Positions 14,655 through 22,587 of a DNA stretch of 29,843 nucleotides are shown piece after piece (positions within the stretch are counted from its first letter, which is position 1; the number at the start of each line of letters is the position of its first letter). The stretch is from JBASRP01 sp044866075 (GTDB lineage Bacteria > Actinomycetota > AC-67). The position numbers were made by a program, and so were the translations under genes. The notes beneath the pieces are model-generated. The model searched no databases, had not been told where the DNA came from, and saw only the letters and a program-made list of their open reading frames with translations. Location of the stretch: assembly GCA_044866075.1 (NCBI GenBank), contig JBIOTQ010000060.1:1-29843 (forward strand). Direction: 5' to 3'.

Positions 14655-15299
14655 TCAACGCATGAGAGCCGACATGTCCCGGACGGTTCGCAGGGTGCCG
14701 AGGAACGTCCCCGTGACCTTCGAGCGGCCGGCGATGCGCGGGTGGTACGGGACTGGCACCTCCGCGATGCGCCACCCGGCGTCGGCGGCGCGCAAGACCA
14801 TCTCGAGCGGCCAGCCGAAGCGGCGGTCTTCGATCCTGAGCGCCAGCAGATCCTTGCGGCGGGCGGCGCGCATCGGGCCCAGGTCGGTGACGCGGACGCC
14901 GGTGCGCTTCCCGATGCCGCGGACGAGCACACGATTCGCGACGCGCGCGTGGAAGGGCCAGGCGCCGGGCGCGGCCGACCGCGCGCCGAGAACGAGCTCG
15001 GCGTCGCCGTCCCGGACGGGGTCGGCGACGAGGGGGACATCCGCTGGATCGAGCGAGCCATCGGCGTCCATGAAGCACACGACGTCGCTCGTGGCCGCGG
15101 TGAGACCCGCGTAGCACGCCGCACCGAACCCGCGGCGCGGCTCCCGGACGACGACCGCACCGTGGCGCGTCGCGATGAGGGCCGAGCCGTCGGTCGAACC
15201 GTTGTCCGCCACTAAGGGCCGGTAGCCGTGCGGCATGCGCTGGAGCACCCACGGAAGTGCGTCGGCTTCGTTCAGCACGGGTAACACGACGTCGATCAC
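14655..15299 (-). CDS. GT2-family glycosyltransferase
   Basis: 214 residues, a compact GT-A glycosyltransferase of the dolichyl-phosphate-sugar-synthase-like GT2 type. The strand VDVVLPVLNEADALPWVL, the nucleotide-sugar loop ADNGSTDGS, the metal-binding DxD block FMDADGSLD, and the acceptor-side VPVPYHPRIAGRSKV are all present. There are no C-terminal membrane helices. It starts at GTG and is the first gene of the minus-strand operon. It probably transfers a sugar from a nucleotide donor to a polyprenyl phosphate or similar lipid. That would feed the GT-C-like enzyme across the divergent promoter (inference). Confidence 0.9.
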   Translation of the reverse strand: MIDVVLPVLNEADALPWVLQRMPHGYRPLVADNGSTDGSALIATRHGAVVVREPRRGFGAACYAGLTAATSDVVCFMDADGSLDPADVPLVADPVRDGDAELVLGARSAAPGAWPFHARVANRVLVRGIGKRTGVRVTDLGPMRAARRKDLLALRIEDRRFGWPLEMVLRAADAGWRIAEVPVPYHPRIAGRSKVTGTFLGTLRTVRDMSALMR

Positions 15300-15302
15300 G
15301 AT

Positions 15303-15326
15303 CGGATGCTAACCAGGCAGCATCCG
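15303..15326. repeat. Inverted repeat in the divergent promoter region
   Basis: CGGATGCT (15303-15310) and AGCATCCG (15319-15326) form a perfect 8-bp inverted repeat with an 8-base spacer, beginning 3 bases upstream of the GT2 start. It may be an operator or a hairpin in the GT2 leader. A separate palindrome, GAACGTTC, occurs further right in the same 115-bp gap. Confidence 0.45.
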
Positions 15327-15414
15327 GAACAACCCGTCGAAATCCTTACGATTCGCGAACGTTCCTCGAAGACGGGCACGAAGAGGTTTCCGCGCCGATA
15401 CTCTCGTTCGCAGT

Positions 15415-16683
15415 ATGTCTGTGATTGCCGAGAGCACGACCGCGATCGAGTACCACGAGCGCGTCGTTCGGCAGACCCGCGCGTCGATCGTCCCTCTATC
15501 AGTCTGGGCGGTCTTGGTCGCTATCGGCGCGGGATCGCTTGCAGGCGGGGCGGATTTTCGCGGAGGAGTTCTGCTCCTTCTGCCGATCGCGATCGGCGTC
15601 GGCGTCGCGTTCTTCGGCGGCCGCATCGCGTCGCGCGCTCGCTGGCGGACGCTGCTTCTCGTCGCCGTCATCGCGGCCGCGGCGTGGGCCGTGTCACTCG
15701 CGCTTGTCGACGGCGCCGAAGCGCTGACGCGCCCTCTTCAGAATCGGTACGACTACCTCCACGACGTCCCACTGGTCGGCGACGCGCCGGGCGCGTTCCT
15801 CGAGACATTCACCAAGCGCATCCGTTCGTTAACGACGCATGTGCAGGGCCATCCACCCGGCGCGCTGTTGACGTTCTGGCTGCTCGACCGCGCCGGCCTC
15901 GGCGGCGCGGGTTGGGCGGCGGCACTCGTCATCGGCGCCGGCGCGTCGGCCGCAGCCGCGTCGCTCATCGCGCTTCGGGAGGTCGCGGGCGAGTCCATCG
16001 CACGACGCGCCGCACCCTTCCTCGCGTTGACGCCCGCCGCCATCTGGATCGCCACGTCCGCCGATGCTCTCTTCTTGGGCGTGAGCGCGTGGAGCATCGC
16101 TCTGTTCGCTGTCGCGACGGGTCGCACCGGCGCGCGATCCGACGCCCTGGCGATCGCGGGGGGAACGGCGCTCGGCGCGGCACTGTTCCTGAGCTACGGC
16201 GTCGTCCCGCTCGCCGCGTTGCTCGTCGCGATCGCTATCGCGCGGCGCGGGCTCCGGCCTCTGCTCGTTGCCGCTGCGGGAGTGACGGTGGTCGTCGGCG
16301 CCTTCGCGCTCGCCGGCTTCTGGTGGCTCGACGGAGCCCGCGCATCGGTCGAACGCTACGCGGCCGGCGCCGCCCGGCACCGGTCATACGCCAGCGCCAT
16401 CGTCACCAACCTCGGTACGTTCGCCGTCGCGCTCGGTCCCGCCACCGCCGTCGCGCTCACTCGGTTGCGCGGCAAACGCGTGTGGCTGCTGGTCGGCGCC
16501 GCGATCGCGGCGATCGGGATCGCGAACCTGAGCGGCCTCTCCAAGGGCGAGGTCGAACGTATCTGGCTGCCGTTCGTTCCCTGGATCATGACGGCCTGCG
16601 TGGCGCTCGCCGGGCGCGGCTGGCTGGGCCTCCAAGCGGCCACCGCCGTCGTCGTGCAGGTGGTGCTACGGTCGCCGTGGTGA
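15415..16683 (+). CDS. Polytopic membrane protein, probable GT-C-type glycosyltransferase
   Basis: 422 residues with about ten hydrophobic helices. The long loop after the third helix (about 100-148) ends in HVQGHPPGALL, like the HPPL/HPPG loop of GT39/mannosyltransferase-like GT-C enzymes that use polyprenyl-phosphate sugars outside the membrane. Acidic residues in the loop (YDYLHDVPLVGD) could serve catalysis, but I see no clean DxD motif. It begins the plus operon at ATG 15415; the next gene starts on its stop codon (GTGA at 16680-16683). The family is recognised only loosely, and a transporter is the alternative. Confidence 0.72.
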   Translation: MSVIAESTTAIEYHERVVRQTRASIVPLSVWAVLVAIGAGSLAGGADFRGGVLLLLPIAIGVGVAFFGGRIASRARWRTLLLVAVIAAAAWAVSLALVDGAEALTRPLQNRYDYLHDVPLVGDAPGAFLETFTKRIRSLTTHVQGHPPGALLTFWLLDRAGLGGAGWAAALVIGAGASAAAASLIALREVAGESIARRAAPFLALTPAAIWIATSADALFLGVSAWSIALFAVATGRTGARSDALAIAGGTALGAALFLSYGVVPLAALLVAIAIARRGLRPLLVAAAGVTVVVGAFALAGFWWLDGARASVERYAAGAARHRSYASAIVTNLGTFAVALGPATAVALTRLRGKRVWLLVGAAIAAIGIANLSGLSKGEVERIWLPFVPWIMTACVALAGRGWLGLQAATAVVVQVVLRSPW

Positions 16684-17381
16684 CGGCCGTGCCCGCCCAA
16701 CGCGTCCTCGTCGTCGACGACGACCAGACGGTCGCCGACGTCGTCACGCGTTACCTCGAACGCGAGGGGTTCGCGGTGGAGGCGGTCGGCGACGGGCCGG
16801 GCGCGCTCGCCCGCGCCGCGGCGGCAGCGCCGGACCTCGTCGTTCTGGACCTGATGCTTCCCGGTCTCGACGGCCTGGAGGTCTGCCGGCGACTCCGGCA
16901 GATGGCGCCGTTCCCGATCATCATGCTGACCGCGCTGGGAGAGGAGTCCGACCGCGTCACCGGCCTCGAGTTCGGTGCGGACGATTACATCGCCAAGCCT
17001 TTTTCCCCTCGCGAGTTGGTCGCGCGGGCGAAGGCCGTGTTGCGCCGGGCCGGTTCGGCGCCGGTCCAGGCGGCCGCCGACACGGAGATCTTGAACGCCG
17101 GCGAGATCTCCGTCGACATGCGCGCTCGCGAGGTGCGCGTGGGCGGGGAACTCGCGTCTTTGACCGTGCTCGAGTTCGATCTGCTGACCTTCTTCATGCG
17201 CAACACGCGTCGCGCGTTACGCCGCGAAGAGCTGCTCGACAACGTGTGGGGGTTCGGCTTCGGCGACACCTCGACGGTGACCGTCCACGTGCGCCGCCTG
17301 CGCGAGATGGTCGAGCCCGATCCCACACGACCGCGCCACATCACGACGGTGTGGGGCGTCGGCTACCGGTTCGATCCATGA
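16680..17381 (+). CDS. OmpR/PhoB-family response regulator
   Basis: 233 residues. The receiver domain has the acidic cluster Asp13-Asp15, phospho-acceptor Asp57 in VVLDLMLPG, Thr84 and Lys106 (KPF), all intact. A winged-helix DNA-binding domain follows (about 135-233), closing with the classic TVHVRRLREM and ITTVWGVGYRF. The GTG start overlaps the previous stop; the stop overlaps the kinase start (ATGA at 17378-17381). It should be phosphorylated by that kinase and probably controls one or both of the divergent glycan/molybdoenzyme operons. Confidence 0.92.
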   Translation: MTAVPAQRVLVVDDDQTVADVVTRYLEREGFAVEAVGDGPGALARAAAAAPDLVVLDLMLPGLDGLEVCRRLRQMAPFPIIMLTALGEESDRVTGLEFGADDYIAKPFSPRELVARAKAVLRRAGSAPVQAAADTEILNAGEISVDMRAREVRVGGELASLTVLEFDLLTFFMRNTRRALRREELLDNVWGFGFGDTSTVTVHVRRLREMVEPDPTRPRHITTVWGVGYRFDP

Positions 17382-18598
17382 GCGGAAGAGTCGCCGCAGC
17401 CATCGCCGTCGCGGGCGTCGCCGCGACCGCGGCGACATCGGCCGCGTTGGGGATGCCGGCGCGCGAGGCAGCGGAGCTCGCGGCGATCGCTGCCGGCGCC
17501 GCGCTCGGGGCCGCCGTCGTCGGGTCGTTGGCGTTGCGAATCGCGCGGCGGCGTTCCGTCGGCACCCAGACCGCCGTCGTCGCCGCGACCGCCGTGCTCG
17601 CCGTCGGAGGTGGCGCGTGGGCGGCGGCGGACGCGATGTTCATCGAGGCGCACGACCTCCATTCGCTCGTCGTCGTCCTCGTCGCGTCGGCGACCGCCGG
17701 GGTCGTGATCTCGGTGCTGATGGGCGCACGTATCGTTCGCGCCACGCGAGAGCTCGGCGAGGCCACCGAGCGCATCGCCGACGGAGACCACTCGAGGGTC
17801 GCGATTCCTGCCTCTCGCGAGCTCGCCGATCTGGCCGTTCGGCTGAACGAGATGACGCGCAAGCTCGACGTGGCGCGCGACCGCGAGCGCGCGATGGACG
17901 CCTCGCGGCGGGAGCTGATCGCGTGGGTGTCACACGACCTGCGAACGCCGCTGGCCGGGATCCGGGCCATGGCCGAAGCGTTGGAGGACGGCGTCGCCGG
18001 CGATCCGGCGACCGTGGCCCGCTACCACCGCATGATCCGCACGGAGACGGAGCGGTTGGCCCGCTTGGTCGACGATCTCTTCGAGCTGTCGCGCATCCAC
18101 GCCGGCGCGCTCCGGCTGCACATCGAGCGCGTCTCCCTCGGCGACATCGTCTCCGACGCGATGGCCGCCGCCGACGCGCTGGCGCGATCGAAAGGCGTGC
18201 GGCTGGAGGGACGGCTGGATGGTACGCCGCCGTTGCTCGACGTCTCGACGACGGAGTTCCAACGCGTACTGCGCAACCTCCTCTCCAACGCGATCCGTCA
18301 CACGCCGTCGGACGGCACGGTGTTCGTTGAGGCGGGCGCGATTGGCGGCCGCGCGTACGTCGCCGTCGCGGACGGCTGCGGTGGCATCGCGGACGCTGAG
18401 CTGGCGCGCGTGTTCGACGTCTCCTTCCGCGGCGAGCAAGCGCGCACCCCTTCGCCCGAAGGTGGGGCCGGTCTGGGGCTCGCGATCGCCCGCGGTTTGG
18501 TCGAAGCGCACCGCGGCGAGATCGAAGTCGTCAACGCCGGGCCCGGCTGCCGCTTCACCGTCCGGCTCCCCCTGGACCAGGAGACCGCGATCGCATGA
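17378..18598 (+). CDS. Sensor histidine kinase
   Basis: 406 residues. Four hydrophobic helices (about 5-24, 32-54, 65-85, 93-117) leave only short external loops, so sensing may occur within or near the membrane. A HAMP-like linker follows (about 117-170). The H box is WVSHDLRTPLAG with phospho-acceptor His186, the N box is LLSNAIRHT with Asn304, the G1 box reads ADGCGGI, and the G2 box is GGAGLGLAI. All kinase motifs are present. It overlaps its response regulator upstream and the epimerase downstream by 4 bp each, which makes partnership and co-translation likely. The signal is unknown; the adjacent envelope-glycan genes suggest an envelope cue. Confidence 0.92.
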   Translation: MSGRVAAAIAVAGVAATAATSAALGMPAREAAELAAIAAGAALGAAVVGSLALRIARRRSVGTQTAVVAATAVLAVGGGAWAAADAMFIEAHDLHSLVVVLVASATAGVVISVLMGARIVRATRELGEATERIADGDHSRVAIPASRELADLAVRLNEMTRKLDVARDRERAMDASRRELIAWVSHDLRTPLAGIRAMAEALEDGVAGDPATVARYHRMIRTETERLARLVDDLFELSRIHAGALRLHIERVSLGDIVSDAMAAADALARSKGVRLEGRLDGTPPLLDVSTTEFQRVLRNLLSNAIRHTPSDGTVFVEAGAIGGRAYVAVADGCGGIADAELARVFDVSFRGEQARTPSPEGGAGLGLAIARGLVEAHRGEIEVVNAGPGCRFTVRLPLDQETAIA

Positions 18599-19644
18599 GG
18601 GTTCTCGTCACCGGTGGCGCAGGGTTCGTCGGATCCCACATCGTCGACGCCCTCCTCGACCAAGGCAGCGATGTCATCGTGCTGGACGCGCTCCTCCCCC
18701 TCGCCCACGGGGACGCTATGGCCGCGCAAAGGGCGGACGTGACGTTCGTCCGTGGGGACGTCCGCGACCCGGACGTCGTCGCGCGCGCGGTGACCGGGGT
18801 GGACGTGGTCTGCCACCAAGCCGCGATGGTCGGCCTCGGCGTCGACACGCGCGACGTCGTCGACTACGTTTCGTGCAACGATCTCGGGACCGCAGTGCTG
18901 CTGCGCGCCCTGGCGGAGCGGCGCTACAGGGGTCGGATCGTCCTCGCGTCGAGCATGGTCGTGTACGGGGAGGGCGGTTACCGGTGTCCGACGCACGGCA
19001 CCGTGCGCCCGGCTCCGCGCGAGCGGAGGTCCCTCGAGGCCGGCCGTTTCGAGCCGCCGTGTCCCGAGTGCGAAAGGCCACTCGCGCCGGAGGCCGTCCG
19101 CGAGGACGCCCCGATCGATCCGCGGAACGTCTACGCGGCGACGAAGGCGCACCAGGAGCACCTGTGCTTCTCGTTCGGACGCGAGTGCGGCGTGCCGGTG
19201 ACCGCGCTCCGCTACCACAACGTCTACGGAGCGCGGATGCCCCGCGACACGCCGTACGCGGGCGTGGCGGCGATCTTCCGGAGCGCCGTGGAAGCCGGGC
19301 GGTCCCCGGAGGTGTTCGAGGACGGCCGTCAGCTGCGGGACTTCATCCACGTCGCCGACGTCGCGCGAGCGAATATCATCGCCATCGAGAGACCGGAGCC
19401 GGCGCCCGGCGCCTTCAACGTCGCGAGCGGCTCGCCGCGGACGATCATCGACATGGCGAACGCGCTTGTCGACGCGCACGGAGATGATGCGCCGCGCCCG
19501 AGGATAAGCGGCCGTTTCCGGCTCGGCGACGCCCGCCATGTGTTCGCGTCGGCCGACCGCGCGGCGCGCGATCTCGGCTTCCGCGCCTCCACGACCTTCG
19601 AGGAGGGCATCCGATCGTTCGCGTCGGCTGCGTTGCGCGTGTAG
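18595..19644 (+). CDS. NAD-dependent sugar epimerase/dehydratase with zinc-ribbon-like insertion
   Basis: 349 residues of the extended SDR family. It has Rossmann motif GGAGFVG (7-13), catalytic Ser in IVLASSMVVYG, and Tyr180/Lys184 in YAATK, plus HNVYG and DGRQLRDFIHVADVA as in GalE-like sugar-nucleotide epimerases. Between the Ser strand and the Tyr helix is an unusual insertion of about 40 residues with Cys131-x2-His134 and Cys156-x2-Cys159, spaced like a zinc ribbon. It should act on a nucleotide sugar in the cytoplasm, supplying a donor to the nearby glycosyltransferases (inference). The ATG overlaps the kinase stop. Confidence 0.9.
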   Translation: MRVLVTGGAGFVGSHIVDALLDQGSDVIVLDALLPLAHGDAMAAQRADVTFVRGDVRDPDVVARAVTGVDVVCHQAAMVGLGVDTRDVVDYVSCNDLGTAVLLRALAERRYRGRIVLASSMVVYGEGGYRCPTHGTVRPAPRERRSLEAGRFEPPCPECERPLAPEAVREDAPIDPRNVYAATKAHQEHLCFSFGRECGVPVTALRYHNVYGARMPRDTPYAGVAAIFRSAVEAGRSPEVFEDGRQLRDFIHVADVARANIIAIERPEPAPGAFNVASGSPRTIIDMANALVDAHGDDAPRPRISGRFRLGDARHVFASADRAARDLGFRASTTFEEGIRSFASAALRV

Positions 19645-19646
19645 CG

Positions 19647-20393
19647 TTGGCCGCCGCACTCGTCGGCGTCGTCGGAGGTCGGACGCCGACACCGAAAGCC
19701 GACGGCGTCTTCATCTTGAGTCCGAACCGGCCGGACGCGGTGATCGCCGTGACCACCGCGGAACGCGTCGTGGCGCTGACCTTCGACGACGGCCCCGACC
19801 CGGCGATCACACCGCGGGTGCTCGCGATCCTCGAACGGCAACACGCCCACGCCACATTCTTCGTCCTCGGACGGCAGGTGCAGAGGTACCCGGCCCTGGT
19901 TCTCCAAACACAGCTCGCGGGGAACGAGATCGCCAACCACACCTACGATCATCCGCACGCGGACGGCATCACTCCCGAGCATCTCGCCACGGAGCTCCGA
20001 AGGACCGCGGCGGCGATCGCAGACTCGGGAGTCGACCAGTCGGCGTTCTTCCGGCCGCCGAAAGGTCTCTTCGACGCGCAGAGCGCAGGGACCGTGCGGC
20101 GCCTCGGTTATCAGACGGTCGGCTGGACCGTGACGCTCGACAAGTTCGTCCGACGGCTCGGCGTCGCCAGCGGGGTCGACGCCTTGCTTGCACGCCTCTG
20201 GCCCGGTGGGATCATCCTCGCGCACGACGCCGGCCGCGCAAAGACCACGATCGAGGCCCTGCCGCTGTTACTGTCCCGTCTCGCGTCGGCGGGCTATCGC
20301 GTGGTCACCATGAGCGAGCTCTTCGCATCGGCCGGCGCCACCGGGAGCGGGGAACCGCTGGATAGCGCCCCTATGTCACACTCCGGGTCCTGA
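19647..20393 (+). CDS. Polysaccharide deacetylase (NodB/CE4 domain)
   Basis: About 248 residues. The NodB catalytic motifs are intact: TFDDGPDP with Asp47/Asp48, the metal pair His98/His102 in NHTYDH, and RPPKG (136-140). LAHDA near the C-terminus supplies the last motif. The N-terminus is short and hydrophobic (AAALVGVVGG), suggesting a signal or anchor. TTG 19647 is the only standard start, but the same frame is open upstream with a longer hydrophobic run, so the true start may lie within the epimerase 3' end. It should remove acetyl groups from a cell-surface glycan. It closes the two-component/glycan operon. Its last 20 bp contain the -35 element of the next gene. Confidence 0.85.
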   Translation: MAAALVGVVGGRTPTPKADGVFILSPNRPDAVIAVTTAERVVALTFDDGPDPAITPRVLAILERQHAHATFFVLGRQVQRYPALVLQTQLAGNEIANHTYDHPHADGITPEHLATELRRTAAAIADSGVDQSAFFRPPKGLFDAQSAGTVRRLGYQTVGWTVTLDKFVRRLGVASGVDALLARLWPGGIILAHDAGRAKTTIEALPLLLSRLASAGYRVVTMSELFASAGATGSGEPLDSAPMSHSGS

Positions 20394-20399
20394 AACGTC
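20374..20399 (+). promoter_or_regulatory. ECF41-type promoter
   Basis: TGTCACA (20374-20380), 15 bases, CGTC (20396-20399). ECF41 factors are known to recognise TGTCACA and CGTC separated by about 16 bases, and the gene downstream is an ECF41-type factor, so this is probably its autoregulatory promoter. The -35 element lies inside the 3' end of the deacetylase gene. Confidence 0.7.
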
Positions 20400-20411
20400 T
20401 CCTGTGGTGAG

Positions 20412-21260
20412 ATGAGCGAGAGCCCGGTACCGGAACACTGGCGATACCTGTTCGCCATCGCCTACCGCATGCTCGGCACGGTCCACGAAGCGGAGGACGC
20501 CGTCCAGGAGGCCTACGTCCGGTTCGAGGAGGCCGCGCCGGAGGACGTCCGCTCGACGCGCGCCTACCTCTCCACGCTCGTCACGAGGATCTCGATCGAC
20601 CGGCTGCGCTCGGCGGCACGCACGCGCGAGAAGTACGTCGGCCCGTGGCTGCCGGAGCCGATCGTGGCCGAGGGGGATCCCGCCGAGGCGGCCGACCCCG
20701 ACTCGCTCTCGCTGGCGTTCCTCGTCGTCCTCGAGTCGTTGAACCCGGTGGAGAGAGCGGTCTTCCTCTTGCGCGAGGTCTTTGGGTATGAACACAGAGA
20801 GATCGCGCGCGTTGTCGAACGCTCGGAGGCCAACGTCCGTCAGATCGCGCATCGCGCGCGCGAAGCCGTCGCGGCGCGCCGCCCGAAGTTCGAGGTCGCG
20901 CCCGACAGGAAACGCGAGATCGGCGAGCGATTCCTCGACGCGCTGCGCCGGCTGGACATCCCCGAGATGCTCACACTCCTGGACGACGACGTTACGCTGC
21001 GCTCCGACGGCGGCGGGATCGTGCAGGCCGCACGCCGTCCCATCGTGGGACCCGACAAGGTCGCGCGATTCCTCGTCGGCATCTCGAGCGTCGAGTTCGA
21101 GGCGGTCGAAGTCACGCTTAACGGTCAGCCGGGGATGGTCGTGAAGATCGGCGGACTGGTCGTCGCGGCGGTCAGCATCGACCTTAGCGACGACCGCATC
21201 AAAGACATCTTCATCATCGTGAATCCCGAGAAGCTCGCCGCGATCCGTGAGGAGGTCTGA
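20412..21260 (+). CDS. ECF41 (SigJ-like) sigma factor with regulatory SnoaL-like tail
   Basis: 282 residues. Region 2 is FAIAYRMLGTVHEAEDAVQEAYVRF. The linker carries the ECF41 hallmark WLPEP (79-83). Region 4 includes LNPVERAVFLLREVFGYEHREIARVV. The SnoaL-like tail (about 155-282) carries the two other group hallmarks, DGGG (199-202) and NPEKL (271-275), which in studied members fine-tune activity by contact with the core. There is no anti-sigma gene. GGTGAG precedes ATG 20412. The promoter is ECF41-type. It is 2 bp from a membrane-protein gene and two genes from an epimerase-like gene; ECF41 targets are typically carboxymuconolactone decarboxylases, oxidoreductases or epimerases. Confidence 0.93.
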   Translation: MSESPVPEHWRYLFAIAYRMLGTVHEAEDAVQEAYVRFEEAAPEDVRSTRAYLSTLVTRISIDRLRSAARTREKYVGPWLPEPIVAEGDPAEAADPDSLSLAFLVVLESLNPVERAVFLLREVFGYEHREIARVVERSEANVRQIAHRAREAVAARRPKFEVAPDRKREIGERFLDALRRLDIPEMLTLLDDDVTLRSDGGGIVQAARRPIVGPDKVARFLVGISSVEFEAVEVTLNGQPGMVVKIGGLVVAAVSIDLSDDRIKDIFIIVNPEKLAAIREEV

Positions 21261-21262
21261 TT

Positions 21263-21649
21263 ATGGATTCGATCCAAAGCGAGCGCACGAGGTCCGGATT
21301 GGTCTGGGCCGTCGTCGGGGTCCTGATCACCGGGACGGGAGTGTGGGCCTTCTTCGCGCCGCACAACTTCTACGACAACATCGCCACGTACCCGCCGTAC
21401 AACCGACACCTCTTCCACGACGTGGGCGCGTTCACCATCGGCCTGGGCCTCGCGTTCTTCATCGCGATGCGGGTTCGGAGCGCTCTCACGGTTGCGATCG
21501 CCGCGAACGCGGCAGCGGCGATCATGCACGCGATCTCACACATCATCGACCGCGACCTCGGCGGGAAGACGAGCGATCCGTGGTTCCTCTCCGCGGTGGG
21601 ACTTGCGCTCGCCGTCCCGGCGATTCGCAGATTGAGAGGTGCGCGATGA
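21263..21649 (+). CDS. Four-helix membrane protein downstream of ECF41
   Basis: 128 residues with about four hydrophobic segments (LVWAVVGVLITGTGVWAFF; HDVGAFTIGLGLAFFIAM; ALTVAIAANAAAAIMHAISH; FLSAVGLALAVPAI). The motif FFAPHNFYDN...YNRHLFHDVGAF between helices 1 and 2 and a His-rich MHAISHIID at the end of helix 3 look conserved. From memory, such proteins occur near ECF41-type operons, but the function is unknown. The ATG is 2 bp after the sigma stop, and the stop overlaps the next start (ATGA at 21646-21649). Confidence 0.82.
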   Translation: MDSIQSERTRSGLVWAVVGVLITGTGVWAFFAPHNFYDNIATYPPYNRHLFHDVGAFTIGLGLAFFIAMRVRSALTVAIAANAAAAIMHAISHIIDRDLGGKTSDPWFLSAVGLALAVPAIRRLRGAR

Positions 21650-22560
21650 AGGTCCTCGTCGCAGGAGCCACAGGAGCCGTCGGTCTCCCCACGGTTCGCG
21701 CGTTGCTCGCCGCGGGCCACGACGTGATCGGTACGACGCGCTCCGAACGCAAGCGCGGTCTTATCGAGTCCGTGGGTGCTCGGGCCGTCGTCATGGACGC
21801 GCTGGACGCAAACTCTGTCCGGCGCGCGGTGACGGAGGAGAAGCCCGACGCCATCGTCCAGCTGCTGACGGACCTCCCGAAACGCGGCCCCGTCCGTGCG
21901 TCCGAGCTCACAGCGACGAATCGGTTGCGCATCGATGGAACACGCAACCTCGTAGCGGCCGCGAGGGAAGCGAACGTGGGCCGATACGTCAGCGAGTCGA
22001 TCGTCCTCGGTTACATGCCGAGCCGCGATCGTCATGCCGTCGAAACCGACACGTTCGCCGACGCATCCGCGCGTCCGTCATTCGGGGAGCCCTTGCGCGC
22101 ACTGGCGTTCCTGGACGAGCAGGTGCGCGGCATCGGCGGGATCGTGCTGCGCATGGGTTTGTACTACGGCGACGAGAGCGGCTCGCAGCAGTTCATGACG
22201 AAGCTGGCCCGGCGCAGGCTGCTCATGATGCCGAGGGGGAACGGCCTGTTGCCCTGGGTTCACGTCGAGGACGTCGCCGCCGCGGTCGTGGATGCGCTCG
22301 AGCACGGACACCCCGGCGAGGCCTACAACATCGTCGGCGACAAGCCGGCGACGACGTTCGACCTGGCGGTCGCCGTCGCGCGCTCCGTTGGATCACGGCC
22401 GCCTCGGACGATGCCGCGCTGGCTCGTGCGACTCGCATTGCCGTACATGGCGTCGACGCTCGACCAGTCGTTCCTCGTTTCGAACGAGAAGGCGAAACGC
22501 GAGCTCGGTTGGAAACCGCGCTACCCGAGGATCGCCGACGCCTTCCGAGCGGTCGTCTAA
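21646..22560 (+). CDS. NAD(P)-dependent epimerase/oxidoreductase
   Basis: 304 residues of the atypical/extended SDR family with the NAD(P) motif GATGAVG (7-13) at the N-terminus. Conserved positions include ESIVLGYMP, LRMGLYYGDESG, PWVHVEDVAAAVV and YNIVGDKPATTFDL. The usual YxxxK catalytic pair is not evident, as in many NmrA-like or epimerase-like members. It is translationally coupled (ATGA) to the membrane protein and is probably the effector of the ECF41 operon, consistent with the epimerase class of ECF41 targets. It may act on a small redox-active metabolite; the substrate is unknown. The 27-bp gap to the convergent transporter gene holds no convincing terminator. Confidence 0.9.
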   Translation: MKVLVAGATGAVGLPTVRALLAAGHDVIGTTRSERKRGLIESVGARAVVMDALDANSVRRAVTEEKPDAIVQLLTDLPKRGPVRASELTATNRLRIDGTRNLVAAAREANVGRYVSESIVLGYMPSRDRHAVETDTFADASARPSFGEPLRALAFLDEQVRGIGGIVLRMGLYYGDESGSQQFMTKLARRRLLMMPRGNGLLPWVHVEDVAAAVVDALEHGHPGEAYNIVGDKPATTFDLAVAVARSVGSRPPRTMPRWLVRLALPYMASTLDQSFLVSNEKAKRELGWKPRYPRIADAFRAVV

Positions 22561-22587
22561 GCTCACGCGCCAGGATCGAGCCACGCC

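Noticed and set aside
22561..22587. Bidirectional terminator between convergent genes
   Set aside because: Only a four-base stem (CGCC-TCAA-GGCG) is visible near the gap, and it lacks a T run.
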